Positions 51,236 to 63,990 are shown, numbered from the stretch's first letter. The stretch is 64,000 nt of DNA from Gymnogyps californianus (GCF_018139145.2 NC_059482.1:9167294-9231293); one strand, 5' to 3'. Made by a program: numbers and translations. The notes: generated by a model from the letters alone, not told the origin.

Positions 51236-53697
51236 AATTGAAAGAAGCCCTGTAAGCTGAGTTGGGAAAGATAGGCACATGCATTGTGTTTTGTTGAAAT
51301 CTCACTTTCCTCACCCGTGCTGCTTTACTGTTCACTCAGGTGTCTCTGGTATAATGTCCTGTAGAGACAGAAAGCACCTTATAAATGCTAAATCAAAGCA
51401 AACTGCAATAACCAGAAAATACCAGATTCTTTTATATATTGATCATTGACAAGTCAAGACTTTTAATTCTTGTCTGTATCTGATCAATTTAAAAATACAA
51501 TTTAAAAGTATTTATGCATATTTTTGTAGTAAATTCATAAATAATGGTAGGATGAAAATAGTACAATTTCCTATCAACATCATTCTGGATTTTATATTTA
51601 AAAAAAAACCAAAAAACCCTCATTTGGAACCCAGTCTTAGAGTTCTCACAAAATATCACTACTCCTGTGTGTGTACTACGCAAGTGGACTATTAGAAAGT
51701 AACGTTAGTTTTAAAATAAATTGCACAGAAGCTGACTTCCAAAGATTAATTGGTAATAGAGACAGAACTCATACTTCTTATGCAGGCAAACCTACCGTTG
51801 ACTTAAAGTGCATTTCCCTGAATGAATGGCATGTTGAAACTCCTGGAAGGAAGCCATGATACAAAGAATTGAATTGAATGGGGTCAGAAACAGTCCCAGA
51901 AAGCCCTTTTAAGCTTGGAAAGCACCCTACTGAATTTCTTGCCAAATGCAGTATTTGCTATCACATTATATAAAGAGTAGCCTGCACTCCTTCAGAACTG
52001 GCTTATTAGTATTTGCCAGTCTGCACGGTGCAGACAGTGTAAACAGCATCCCTGATCCATCTATCTTGCACAGGCAAATCCTGTCCAGGTTGTCCCACTG
52101 TCCTGGCCATGCTAGATGCTGTTGATCTGTACAAAGTGCTGTTTACTTGAACTGGAGCACAAACTTCTTGGTCCTCCCTGCCAATGTTTTCATCTTGACA
52201 CACATCTAATTCTTTTCTTTGTTATAGCTTCAGCATTATACAGTGGTGGATAGTTACCGTGTTTATGTATTTCCTGATACTGGAAATCTTTTGCCTTCTT
52301 AGAATGGCAGATAAAGTTGATAGGGCAAACCTCAGTAAACAAGGTTAATTAGCTTGGCAATTTAAATTAAGTCCTTGAAATGGATTGTCAGAAATTAGTT
52401 TATTTATGTTACCAGATTAAGGATCCATTTCTCTGTCAGATATTTCAGCTACCATGAAGTAATCTTCCTACTGATAAGCACAAAGAGCTGGACACATTTG
52501 TTTCTCATTCCTGTGAATATGCTTAGATGGACTTTTAAATTGCTCTCAATTCATGACCTGAATTTGAGATTTTTAACTTAATGTTTCTTATTAATTCTTC
52601 TGTTGTGTTTGCTAGTTTTTCTAATTAGCTTCAGTTATGTTCTCTAAATGATTTGTTTTTTACACCTAAATAGATAACCAATAGGTGGTGACAGCAGTAC
52701 AATTCTTGATTTAACCTAGTTACGCATGGCTTAGCAGCCTGGGTTTCTTTTAATGGTATCGTTTCTTACAGTGTGAGCCTTAGTGATGTTACTAGAAAGA
52801 AAGAAAATACATTTGCTTTTAAAATTTAGAGGTACTTATACTGGTGTAAGTCTGGAAAGGCTCGGAGTCTGTGGTAGTATACATAAGAAAGTAGCACAGT
52901 AGAGATTAAAACAGCCCAAGATTTAGAGTCTCAAAGTAATTATTTGAGAACAAATTCTACAGAACAAAAGGTACAGTGGTACAGCTTTTAAATCAATCGT
53001 TTTTCCAGTGCAAGATTCTGCATCTGCAAAACTCAAATTGGTATTTATTAATTTACAAATTGTAAATATCAGAAGAGCCATTTCAGTATTGTATTAGAAG
53101 AATCTTATTGTGAAGCAGTGTAATGAAGGTCTGACTGTTCAGCCTATGCAGGCTTAGGTATATAAAACTTTTGTGAAAATTAAAGATTCATTCTATGTTT
53201 GAAATATAATCTAGATCTATGATACTGTACAGGCAGTGTGTGAGTTAAATCTCACTATATTTATAACAGTTAACCCCATCTGCTTTCCATTTTCCTTACG
53301 CAGAGTTAGAATTTTGTCTTAATTTGAGAAATATAACATGATAAAATTGACATGATAAAATCAATTGTTTCTATTTGATGTAACAACCTTCTCCTAGATC
53401 TTTGTTAACAAAGGACAAATTTCCAACCTCAGATGAAGTTAGTGGGAATTTTGCCATGTATTTTAATGGGTCACAGTATTAAATTCTTCATTAATATTTC
53501 ACAGCAGGTCATTTTTCATTGCTGGAAATAATTTTTACAGCTATTTACTAAGAAGCAGAATAATTTTAAAAAAATCCCTTGTATTTGAAGTGTTAAATTT
53601 TAGTTACTTCTCTACTTAAGATGTGGGAAATGTTTTATTGATATACCCGCTGGATCCTATTTTTTTACATTTTGAAATGTAATTTTTCGTTAAGATT
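51236..53697. other. Non-genic A+T-rich DNA
   Basis: No gene, RNA or mobile element is recognised. An ACTGGTGTAAGTCTGG phrase near 52839 faintly recalls old repeat words but is too short to call. Confidence 0.55.
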
Positions 53698-53803
53698 GTG
53701 AAAAGTATGATTTATTGTGATCCATTTATAGTGCTGTATGCTTTATTTGAAAATATGAAGGAGTTTAGAAAGTCTGATGATGTCTCATTACTCTACTTTG
53801 CAG

Positions 53804-54043
53804 AACTCTGCATGCCAGCAAAGAGTAAACACATATCCCACATTCTAGAAAATCACAACAAAAGTCACAAATACTCATTAGATCTACAGGATGAACTGAA
53901 GAAAGTGTTTACTTGGAGCTCCACTTCTGTGTTTGGTTGTAAGGCAAAATTTCAGAAACCTTTTAAAACAGAAAGAAAGAAGAAAATAAAGACACAGATG
54001 TACATAATGCCAGAAGACAAAAATCAGTCCAGTATTTCAGCAG
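53804..54043 (+). other. Candidate 240-nt frame-symmetric exon (unproven)
   Basis: The surrounding frame (53698-54105) is open for 135 codons but begins with GTG, so it has no ATG at its own start. Inside it a plausible acceptor (TCATTACTCTACTTTGCAG, ending 53803, with a CTGAT branch-like word at 53773-53777) and a consensus donor (CAG|GTAAGA, GT at 54044) enclose exactly 240 nt. The interval is open throughout and starts and ends in the same codon phase. The translation is lysine- and histidine-rich near the start and strongly basic later (TERKKKIKTQ). No family is recognised. A chance alignment of splice-like sites within an open stretch remains likely. Confidence 0.2.
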
Positions 54044-54105
54044 GTAAGAAGCAACGTTTAAACTGCTGTAAAATGATCCTGAATACTCATCAGGATTGGT
54101 GTTAA

Positions 54106-55066
54106 GCTATGGATTTGAGACTTGGCATATTACGTTTGACTAAGAACTGTGATATTTCAGCAGTTATATAGAGGAGTACAGTTATGCTGATTCAGCAATA
54201 GCATCAGAAACTTCTCCATCAATGACTGGCACTGGTTAAAGTCTCAGAATTTCCATCCTGCATGAAACACAATATTTGTTTTGGGCTATTCAATATGTTT
54301 CATTCTAACTTTGACTTTTTATAGTATAATCAAACTATTGCATTCCAATAAGCCTTATCAAGACACTTAATGCAATTGTTTTAAAGAAGTGTGGTCGAAT
54401 TGATACATTCCTGGGAAAAGTTTCCTGCAAAAGAACATTCTTTCAGATTTTTTTCTTCTATTTTACTTTTTCTAGCTGGTTACTTTCTAGAACACTGACT
54501 GAATGTAGCATACTACACAGGGAGAATGAAGGGCAATGGTTAAAAGTAGAGCTGAGAAAAAAAACATCTTCTGCTCAAGAAAAAAGCAACAGAGATACAT
54601 GAGAAGAAGCCAAAGGAGAAGGTATAAGGATTTTAGAGCTGTTACTAGTAGAATTTCCTGAAATATATATTCCACTCCTTTTTTGTCATATTTTCCGTGT
54701 TCATGTTTAGATCTGGGGATGGAAAGAGATCAGGCATTTATACACATTGGAAATGTGTTCCAAGAGGTGTCCTTTTGCCATAATATAAAAGATTTCTTGC
54801 TTATGCTTTGAAATACAGTTTTCTAAGTATCTTTTTTTTTATCCCAAAGGATGTTGTATCTGCCCTTCAGTGTTCAGTACATATGATCTTTCAAAAAGTC
54901 CACTAATATGATCCTGATAAATATGAAGTACCTCCTGTTTTAAAGCCATAAATGCAAACTCAAAGTACTAATGATTTGGGAGCAACACTACAATTAACAC
55001 TGGAGTGCTTGAAGGTTTAGCATGGGTACATGCCAGATGTTGTTTTTTAATATATTACTAGAGTGT
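54106..55066. other. Non-genic A+T-rich DNA
   Basis: Nothing beyond short A and T runs is seen. Confidence 0.55.
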
Positions 55067-55144
55067 TATTCCTGCTGGCCAGTACATTGTTAATACATCA
55101 TGTGAGCAATAATCCCGCTGGCCATTACTGCGTTAATGCATCAT
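55067..55144 (+). repeat. Duplicated 35-bp motif, period 43
   Basis: The segment at 55067-55101 recurs at 55110-55144 with 28 of 35 positions alike. Shared cores are GCTGGCCA, GTTAAT and CATCAT, in the same spacing. GTTAAT is a half site for HNF1-type factors and TGGCCA resembles an NF1 half site; those readings are speculative. Differences are concentrated between the cores, as would be expected if the cores were held by selection, though the sample is tiny. Confidence 0.75.
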
Positions 55145-55324
55145 TTAGTGTCATTCACTTGATTCATTAAAATAGCAGCAACTACCAGGAACCCATTGAA
55201 AAGCTTCAAAGCCTGTATGTTTCATTCCAAACAACTGCACATTTCTTAAAAGAATGATTTGGAGGGAATGGAAGAAAAAGAAAATCTAACGAATAGAACT
55301 GGATGCTAGATATGGCCCTAATGC

Positions 55325-55380
55325 AATACCTGTTGAATGAGAGTCCTTTCATTGACATCAGTGGACTTCAAAACTGGACT
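55325..55380. repeat. Possible ancient amniote repeat remnant
   Basis: GAGTCCTTTCATTGACATCA followed by GTGGACTTC resembles the old sauropsid repeat phrase 'AGTCTTTCCATTGACTTCAATGGGCTTTGG'. The match is about 30 bases with several differences. Confidence 0.35.
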
Positions 55381-56479
55381 ACGTGTCTTAATTAACAGAA
55401 ATGTCACAATATTATTTTTGTTAGCCTTTGGAAGCCAGATCAAATGCTAGAGACTTCTGAAAACTATGGGATTCTTTTATTTTTAATGCAATAGCAAGGA
55501 ATCAAGGCTGAAGTATCACCAAGAAGTGAGTCAGGCACTTTTCTGTAAACATACACATGCACATAAACATATTCAGGTACAGAGTTCTGGTATTTGCAAC
55601 TGAATACTCATGTGAGCAAAATTTTGTATACAAAGCTTGCAAGATTATGTTCAAAATTGACAGAAACACAGTTCTTTTGGATTTTGTTATGTTTTTGTGG
55701 AATTTGGGAGGAAAGTGTATTTTTGTAAAATTAATTATTATAGATTACATATCTTTAATAGTAGTAGGATATTTTGACAAATGAAGACTCAAAAATTTTA
55801 GACAATATTGGTTTTTACAAATCAACATCCCCTAAATCATCAGAGCAATTCTCTTAAACATTCAAATTAATGGAGACTAGATTATTAGTCAGGTGTAGTA
55901 AATCATAGTATAAAATTACGTCACCTTTAACAGCACCAGTACCACAAGACTGAATTTTTATTTCTTGTTAGTTGGGTTGCTTTTACATATGGTTTTCCTG
56001 TTACTTAGACATAGATTTTGATCTCTGAAACATTTGTGTTTGTAGATAATCTTACTCCAAAATCTTGCTCAGAAGCTGGTACCTGTTGGAGGACAGGAAT
56101 CTGAAGTAACTTGGAGCAAATATAGTCTCCTTACCTAATGAGTTTAAAACTGATATGCTAACATACAAACCTAGTGTAAGTCCCATTAGCATTAAGAAAA
56201 TGGGAGTCAACCAGTGCTTGCTAGGCACATTTAAAATAATATTGTTTTCAGGAGAAAACAGTTGAATAAGACTGTAATTAACATCAAGCTCTCAGAAAAC
56301 TATACAGACCTGCAAAGGTCAAATTGACTTTTACCAGACCAATATGTTTTATTGATAGCATCTTTTAGAGATTTTTTAGGTGTAAAATTGATTCACAATC
56401 TCAATGTAGTAGCTCAGAAGAAACCTTTCTAGGAGGAACTGTGAAAGGAAGGTATTGAGACTCCACTAGAGATTGATAT
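55381..56479. other. Non-genic A+T-rich DNA
   Basis: No gene or element is recognised. The frame at 55557-55784 is short and hydrophobic, typical of T-rich DNA. Confidence 0.55.
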
Positions 56480-56720
56480 ATTATAAATCATTATGTCTTA
56501 ACCATGTCTCAGGCAGTGCTTTCATAACCTTTGAAAGTTGTGATTGACTGAAGCGATGGTTAATGTTCCTGCTGCTGACTGAGCATTTAGGAAGCTCATA
56601 TGTAACCTTAAGAGCGAGATTGCACTTTTAAGGCTCTGCTCTGCACTGTGTTCATCTCAAGGGAATTTCTGGGCGAGACTCTGCTTTGCAGGCTTTGCTT
56701 AGACATTAACAGGAATATGG
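56480..56720. promoter_or_regulatory. Possible conserved non-coding block
   Basis: The stretch is less A+T-rich than its flanks, lacks simple repeats and has three CpG (AAGCGATGG, GAGCGAGATT, GGGCGAGACT). It has no long open frame. Only its texture suggests conservation. Confidence 0.15.
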
Positions 56721-58084
56721 TCTTTGCAACCTTAGGTTGATACTTGGCATACTCTCTCTATTTGTAGACTGATCCATAAGGAACATCTAAGCTGTCATTT
56801 GATCTCCTGCCACCTTTCACTTTCTGAGTGAATTTTCACCATCTGGTCAAGGATGTGCTGGGAGACTGCATTTATGCAGAGAAAGGAGAGGATATGGGAA
56901 ACAGAAGGTCTCTGTGCTCTTTCTGTTCTTGCACATTTACGTGTAGGCCAGTAATAGCCTCTCCTTTAACATCAATAATCTGGATAACTGCATTGCTCCC
57001 CCTGCCCTCACAGAAGTTTTAATATGTAAGGAAAGTAACTGTATCGATAAAGCTGTTGGATAAAAACACAAATAAAGATCTAGACTGGTCTGTGCTCAGG
57101 CTGCATGCATTCACCTGAAATCCTCAGACAGCAAGTAGCTGAATTTGTGCAATAATAAACAAGCAAACTGTGTAAGTATTAACTCTGCAGGGGAGAAAAC
57201 AAATGTGGAGTATATTTACAAATGCTGCTAGGACATACTTTTTGAGATATGGATTGTGTTTTTCGTGATAGATTTCAGAACTGCTCAGCTTTTCTTTGCA
57301 TATTCTCATGCATATATGAAAATGAAAATGAATTTTCTCATGAAATAACAAAATACTTTGTATTTATACTTTTCAATTATTTTCAATCTGGGAAACGCAT
57401 ATTGCCTCACAAATATTAATACATAAGCTTGACAAATGGTCTTACTGGGCAGCTAGTGTAAATTTTTCAAACTGTAACTGAAGCAGAGAAAGGCTGTCCC
57501 AGTGGAAAAAGAATTGGCCTGTGAAATCAACCGTTCTCCCAAAAATGCACTTAAAGACCAGAAATACAATTATAAATCCTTGAGATTGCACGAAGAGTTA
57601 GGAAACTTAAGATCATAGTCATCACCAATAGCTAATTAATCAAATAAATAAGGTAGGCAAATAGCTTGAAATTATTCCTGCTACTTACTGAACATATGCC
57701 CATAATTTACCCAGTCAGTGAAAGGACTGGGCTAAATAATCCCCAATAATAGTGAGTGTCTGGAGGTGATAATTCTGAAACACAGAAATATGAAACTCTG
57801 AGGGGTCATTCTTCCGCTATGTAAAGTACCTCTGATATCTTGATATGACTATGGATATGTAGTGAAGACTGTCTAGTTACTGCTACAGGCTGCTTGCCTC
57901 ATTTCTGTTAACAATTGTGTAAGTTAGCCTCTTTAAAACATGCATTGCTCTGGTAGCCTTTTCTTGCATGAAGCAAGAGTGAGTTGAGTTAAGGGGCTGA
58001 ACAAAAGGACCCATAGCCCAGGAATCATTTTGTGGTAGTTCCTATGATTTCTAGGAAAATGCGGAAGCAGCAACAAACCCACTA
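56721..58084. other. Non-genic DNA
   Basis: No gene or element is recognised. Open frames here are under 80 codons. Confidence 0.55.
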
Positions 58085-58147
58085 GCCTTCATGAAGGCCA
58101 AGCAAATATTTCATTTTTAGAACTAAAAAAAAAAAAAGCTTTTTTTT
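58085..58147. repeat. Two perfect palindromes close together
   Basis: GCCTTCATGAAGGC (58085-58098) is a perfect 14-bp palindrome. About 30 bases on, A13 meets GC and T8, giving an 18-bp perfect palindrome centred on AAGCTT (58130-58147). Both could extrude hairpins. The second may partly reflect abutting A and T runs. Confidence 0.9.
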
Positions 58148-58722
58148 CTCTACCTGTCACTGGTCGTAGCAGAGTTCAAAAAAGATGTTCCCTGTGGTGA
58201 AAAAAATGGCTAACTCAGTTTTATCTACCTTCATAACTTCAGTGAAACAGAAGCTGTGCTATAAGAGAAACTCCCTGGATGGCTAAGGGTGAACAGAGGG
58301 GTGTAGAGCATCCCTGCGGAACGCATTCTGAAGCCCTATGTAAGACTTCCCTCTTCCTCTTTCAGTATTCCTGCCCTTCTCCCCACCCTTTCGTGAGCAA
58401 CTCTGGCTGAGAATGCCATATTTCTCCTTGACCTTAACTAATGCCCTGAGCCCTCTCCCACGAGATCCATCCTCCAGAAGGAGATGCAGAAGTTCAGGAC
58501 GATGGACCTTGGCCTTGTGACAGGGAATGGATGACTTCAGATCCGACCTCCTAATTTTGAGTTGGGCACACAGTTCCTCAACAAATCAAAGGATTTTGGT
58601 ATTCCTTATTTGTGGATCGTAGGAACTGTATGTTCAGTGGACACAGCCTGTGCTTCGTTATGAATATACATGTGTATCACAATGTGTTGTTCCTGCTTTA
58701 CATTTTAATACCGTATCTAGTG
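58148..58722. other. Non-genic DNA, moderately G+C-rich
   Basis: The interval 58260-58560 is richer in G+C than average (pyrimidine-rich CCTTCTCCCCACCC, then CTCTCCCACGAGATCC) but holds no long frame and no recognised element. Confidence 0.45.
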
Positions 58723-58742
58723 TATATACATATATGTATATA
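58723..58742. repeat. 20-bp perfect TA-rich palindrome
   Basis: An alternating pyrimidine-purine palindrome built on TATATACATA and its reverse complement, extended by further TA units. It is likely a degenerate TA/CA microsatellite. Confidence 0.85.
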
Positions 58743-60029
58743 TATAAAACCATCCTGTGTAAATAAGACTGCATGATTAACAGCTGAAAATTGTCTAGCC
58801 CTGAGACAGTGCATCTCCTATATATTCTAGCTTTGATAATAAATTACATTAACATTTTTGCTGAAACAAAATCTGTGCCTTTAAACCAATGAAACAGCTC
58901 CTGTTAGCCTCCTTTTCTTTTTAACAAAAAGCAAAAAAGAAAAAGAATTTTTATTGCAAGATATTCATCATGCACATTCTGGCAATGCACTCTAACAAGG
59001 CTAACTGCAAGTGGGAGTGATTCTACAGACCTTATAACAAGTAATCCCATTCACTTCACACTGCATAAATTGTATTTGTTTGATATATGACTATTTTCAT
59101 TGATTGCTGGAGCTTCATGTATTTGGTTACAAGAACATATGCTTTATCCACTTGTATCTCTACATAAATACACCTGACTTGCTTCTGGGATGACAAATTC
59201 TTTTGTACCTCATAGATTGGTTTCAAGTAATATGCAGAGAAGACAAACATTCATTTTTTCTCTTTAAAATCAGTAGCGCTACTTCTTTTGGCAAGGTCTC
59301 AATTTTATTTCTAGTTCTTAGAACATGACACCAGAAGTGTTTCATCATAATCTTATCCTTGTATTTTGCAAATATGCAAAATCTTTGTTAAAACAGTAGA
59401 ATTCAACAATATATCTCTATAGATTTATTTTGTTCTGAACAGCATGTTAGAAATTATGGTGGAACATTAATTATTTTTGCTTGCTTTTTTAATGAACCAC
59501 TTAATTTAGTATTGCAAGGAAGCACAGTCTACGGATAACAAGAATGTGGTGATTCCTTAACTGTAAGAAAGTCTAGTTGGTTAGTAATAAATCTTTAATT
59601 TCTTGCATGTTTGTTTAATGTGGATTAATGGTTTATGTCTCGCTGAGCCTCACAGTCTTTATTAAAATAAATTTAGCTAGAGAAAAACAAGAAATCTACA
59701 CATTTCATATTAAACTAGTATATAATTTAGAGTAATAGATTAAAGAATGTGTGTTTTTAGGATAAGAAAAATAAGTCAATGTGTTTTTAAATAGATTATT
59801 ATGCATCAGTATGTTGCAGAACCTACTGAGACAGTATACCATACATAGCATAAAAATAAAATGATGTCTGCAGTGTTTATGTAGTATGTTTAGTATTTTA
59901 CAATTCAGTATGTCTGTATGTTAAGCTAAGAATACTGGTCTGTACAACAGGGTAAAATGTTTTTCTGAGATTCAATTTATGCAATCCAAAGGGACACTCA
60001 TAAATTAACATTTTAAATGAAAACATAAA
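58743..60029. other. Non-genic A+T-rich DNA
   Basis: No gene or element is recognised. Confidence 0.55.
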
Positions 60030-60330
60030 TTGGTTTAGCGAAAATGTTATGGTAATTTATCACCAAAGGTAGACCATCCATGGGATGCACAGTCATAAGG
60101 GTAAATAATTCTGCGCTTTCAATCACACAATGTTACTTAAAAAGCAGGGTTAAACAATAATGTTTGTTATGATTATGTTTCCATTAACCACCCACGGATG
60201 GCCCCAGATGGGTTTTTATAAAATCTGAGTCACTACTGTATGCAGAGATCTGTTGACAAGTGACTAACCCTTTACTCTAGGTATGCCATAAGTATCTGTG
60301 TTCCCGCAGCAACCATGACCTCTTCATTCT
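60030..60330. promoter_or_regulatory. Possible conserved non-coding block
   Basis: High-complexity sequence with CCATCCATGG, ATTAACCACCCACGGATGG and several TAAT/ATTA homeodomain-type cores, and no simple repeats. Conservation is inferred from texture only. Confidence 0.15.
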
Positions 60331-60959
60331 GATGATGTTCTCAGTATTTCTAATAGTCTAGCTTTACAGGCTCCTGAATTTATAGAGAGATGCTTTATTA
60401 TGGAAAAATCTTGGTGATTTACTTGGTGAATAAGTATCAACCAGAACAGAAAGCTACCTAACAAACCTCTAACTTCATGCTTGGTGGTACTAATTTTAAA
60501 TCTATTACACATCATAATAACAGAAAAAGGAGTCTGTAGAACCCAGATTTGAGATTTGCATACCAGCCATTTTACATCCAAAGGAACTGTGAATTCAAAG
60601 GACTTTAGCACATGCTTTGCAACATCACTGCCAAAACCCCCATAACTGTGGATATTTGCTTGTGCAAATTTATGATTTGCGACTCTTTCTTCTTAAGGAC
60701 TCCAAATTTCTGAGTTTAAATTAGTTTTGCATGCAGATGGGTCTCCATACGCTTTTGGTATTGTGTGAGTGCCATGGTTCACCCAACAGTTCTGATAGTA
60801 GATTTTAAGACTGAAATGCAATACCTGCTACTGGGAGACCTGCTTATGAAAAATCCGATTTCTCTGTGATCTTCTCCTGAACTCAAGAAAAGATAAATAT
60901 TGACTTCTTTTACAGTGGATTACATACACAGAGTTTAATAGCTAATTTATTATCCACTT

Positions 60960-61300
60960 CTCCAGGTGAGCGATAATACGTAATAAACTGAATCATTCTT
61001 ATCAAATGTGTTCATTTTCAAAGGCAATGTTGGGGCATTCATTCTTTAAGAAACAATATATCTTGTGCATACCGCACTGCAAGGTTGAAGGTCAGTCAGT
61101 TTATTAACCCCAAATGGCTTTATAACCTATTAAACGCAAACCATATTTGAATTATTGATTAATATTGCTATATTATAGTGTGCTCTATGTCTTTCTAGCC
61201 TTTGTCATTCCTACTCCTCCTGAGCCCAGTGGGGCTCTTTATGGTAGTTTACAAACCCTCATCCCAATGAATAATTAACACTGATTCAATTTGATTTGTT
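60960..61300. promoter_or_regulatory. Possible conserved non-coding block
   Basis: It has clustered CpG (GAGCGATAATACGTAA, ACCGCAC, AACGCAA) and repeated homeodomain-type cores (TTATTGATTAATATTG, GAATAATTAACAC), and lacks open frames. Enhancer identity is inference. Confidence 0.2.
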
Positions 61301-61379
61301 TTTAAAGAGATGATATTGGGAATGTATATGTTGTAAATGGGAATTTCTGGATTTCTTTTCTGACCCTAGTATGGACTTA

Positions 61380-61580
61380 GTGGGTGAATGACTGTCGTCT
61401 TTTCTTTTGTTCACCATCTATACAGTACAGATGGTAACAAGCCTGCTTTTCAGAGTTGTTTCAATGGCCAATTAGTTATAATCTTATGATTGTAAGCTGC
61501 TCTATTATTAGTCCTTGGCTAAATGCTTCACCTGCTGAGTAAGGTACCTGGCATTCTCAGGAGTAGGTGACAGTGGCATC
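61380..61580. promoter_or_regulatory. Possible conserved block with E-box inverted repeat
   Basis: ACCATCT (61413-61419) and AGATGGT (61429-61435) form a perfect 7-bp inverted repeat with a 9-base spacer. The right half contains CAGATG (61428-61433), a bHLH-type E-box. CCAATTAGTTATAATC follows. A role is only suggested. Confidence 0.2.
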
Positions 61581-63589
61581 AAAATATTATCTGTAAGAAT
61601 TATAGTATTTTATCAATTGTCATGCCACTGAAGCCATGCATAAATTCTTCCACAGAGGAAAATTACAGGCATATCAGTCAGTGATCCCATAAAAGAGAAA
61701 TGTGCTACAACTGTCAGAGGATACCCAAGAAACAATGAATCACTAAAAAGTAAAACTAAAGAATTTGTTGTGTGTTTTGATAACATTTTAGAGTATTTAA
61801 GTCATCTTTCTCAAGGTATGGAATGTATTCAGGCCACCTCTAGTGAGTGGAGAGGTAGTTTAGATGTGATTTTTTTTGACTATATGTGGTTTTAATATTT
61901 TTAATTTTACCTGTTCCACAAATATTCCAGTCATAGCAAGTATGTTGTCTTATATCTATGACCTGGTGAGATACTATGATAATGAAGTCTGCTAGGTTAA
62001 TACTATTGTTTAACACTTTCATATTGCATTGTTTGTTGCATGTTCACATTGCTGCTGATAAAAATATAATTGACAAAAGTTTTACCTTTAGGGCTGAGAT
62101 TTTTAATAGAAGTTATTTAGGCCTAGTAAATGTTGCTTAATATTCTGTAGATTACTGCGATCGTTCATTACTAAGGAAAGTGGTTTATCATTCCTCCATT
62201 GAACGTTTCATGCTAAGAAATTGTGATGCCTAAAATATTCTTTTTACGACTCTCAGCTGTTTGAGGCAGAACTCTTCGTCAGGCATAGCCCTGATAGCTG
62301 CTTTGCTCCTCTTCTTTAAGGTGAACTTGCCAAAAGCCCAGCATTTAAAATTGGTCTTGGTTAGAATTTCAAGATAGTACATTAGGTTAAAATACCTTGG
62401 GAAATTCTGGGTACAATGTAAGAACTAAAAGGTTAAAAAATAAATCTCCACCTTGTCCAAAGGATCCTAGCAGAATGACATTTGTTCCAGTCCTGCTGAG
62501 CAGTCTGGCAGCTTGGGTTGGGAGAAGGAGTTGCTGAATTATGCAAACTCCAAATGGTTTTCTCGGTGTCTTGAGGAATGATTCTTCCTTTCCATCCCTT
62601 TTAAAGCTTGAGTTTAGATCTGTTCCTTGAGATACACAAGCTCTTCACTTTCCTTTTGAAGATTCATCCTCACACCTCAAGTCACAAGAGAGAGAGACAG
62701 CCTTTCTCCTTGCTTTATAACTACACTTTTTTCCCTCAACCATATATAGTAAGTTAAGAAATAAATGAAAGAAATGCTTCTTGTTTATAATAGCCTTTTA
62801 GATACACGTGTAGATTGCCATCATAAACATCTCTCTTTCCTGGTCTCGATTTGGAGAGTCAGTACTTTCAGGTTTACCAAAGAAAAGAAATACGCTATTT
62901 GTTTTTGGAGTCCTTTGTTCTTTATACAGTATTTTTGCTATAATCTGGTTTCATGTTTTTATTTTGGATTTGATCGTTCTCTAGGTTTATTGATTTATAT
63001 CGATATCTAGGTAATTATTTATATTAAAAAGAATGTACTTGATATTATTTTTATTATTTTAATTGCTTTCCTTTCTTATTTTTGCCTTTACTTCATTGGA
63101 TCCATGGCCAAAGTTACACCTTTTTATAAAGGAAGCATTGATTTTTTTTGTCATCCAAATTTCCATGAATTGCCAATCATAATTCACCTTTTTTCTGTTT
63201 ATATTTCTCCCTGTTGTCAATTTTGCCTGTAATTTTCCTTTGCTTTCTCTCATCAGAGGTTTCTACCATGCAGTCAGATTTAGAGTAGCTGAAATTTCTT
63301 TTGATTACTTCTCATCTTTTATTATCTGAAATATCCAGTTTGAAATATTTGGACTCCCTGAAGATGTGTGTTCAATCCTACCACAACCATAGCAGACAGT
63401 TATCCTTCTGAGATTAATAAATTGCATTCTACAAAGTTCACAGAGTGTGTTGCAGAGAGGGTTTAGCTGAAACTTTCAAGAATCAAATCCTGTCTGCTCT
63501 GTTTAATTACTGGAAATAACGTAATCTTTCTGTAAGATTTGAGATTTATTCCTGTGACTTGATTCTTTTCTCCTCAGCATACTGGAGTT
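61581..63589. other. Non-genic A+T-rich DNA
   Basis: No gene, RNA or mobile element is recognised. T-rich runs dominate 62900-63250. Confidence 0.55.
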
Positions 63590-63990
63590 TGCTATCCAAT
63601 TAGTTACTGCCTCCCCTTACCAATAATCACCACGTTTCAGCAAGGCTGTATGTCGGAGAGCAGCTTGTTTGATGCAGTTTGTAGTAGAAATGTAAGATCA
63701 TTTGAGTAATTACAAAAATAACTTTCTAATGTGCTGTGCTTAATGACAGCTTTTAATAATTCATGTTTATTCACAATCTTATTTGTTTTTAACTTCAAAT
63801 AGAACTAGCAAATTAAAAGTAATATTAGAACAGCCACTACCATTAAATTTCTGTGCTTGTTGTGTTGCCTTGCATATTTGAGTGTAGAGGGGCTGTATAA
63901 TACAGCAGGTAATGTTTATGTGGTGCAGCTGAGGTCAGTAATTAATCCTACTATAAACTCTGTCACTATTGCACTGGCATTTAAATCATG
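63590..63990. promoter_or_regulatory. Possible conserved non-coding block at window edge
   Basis: High-complexity, repeat-free sequence with several TAAT/ATTA cores (AGTAATTAATCC) and octamer-like words. It may continue past the window. Texture is the only evidence. Confidence 0.15.

Noticed and set aside
1411..63253. Scores of open frames of 60-110 codons on both strands
   Set aside because: With about 7% stop codons, frames of this size are expected by chance throughout. Many start with GTG or TTG, overlap one another on opposite strands and have skewed composition.
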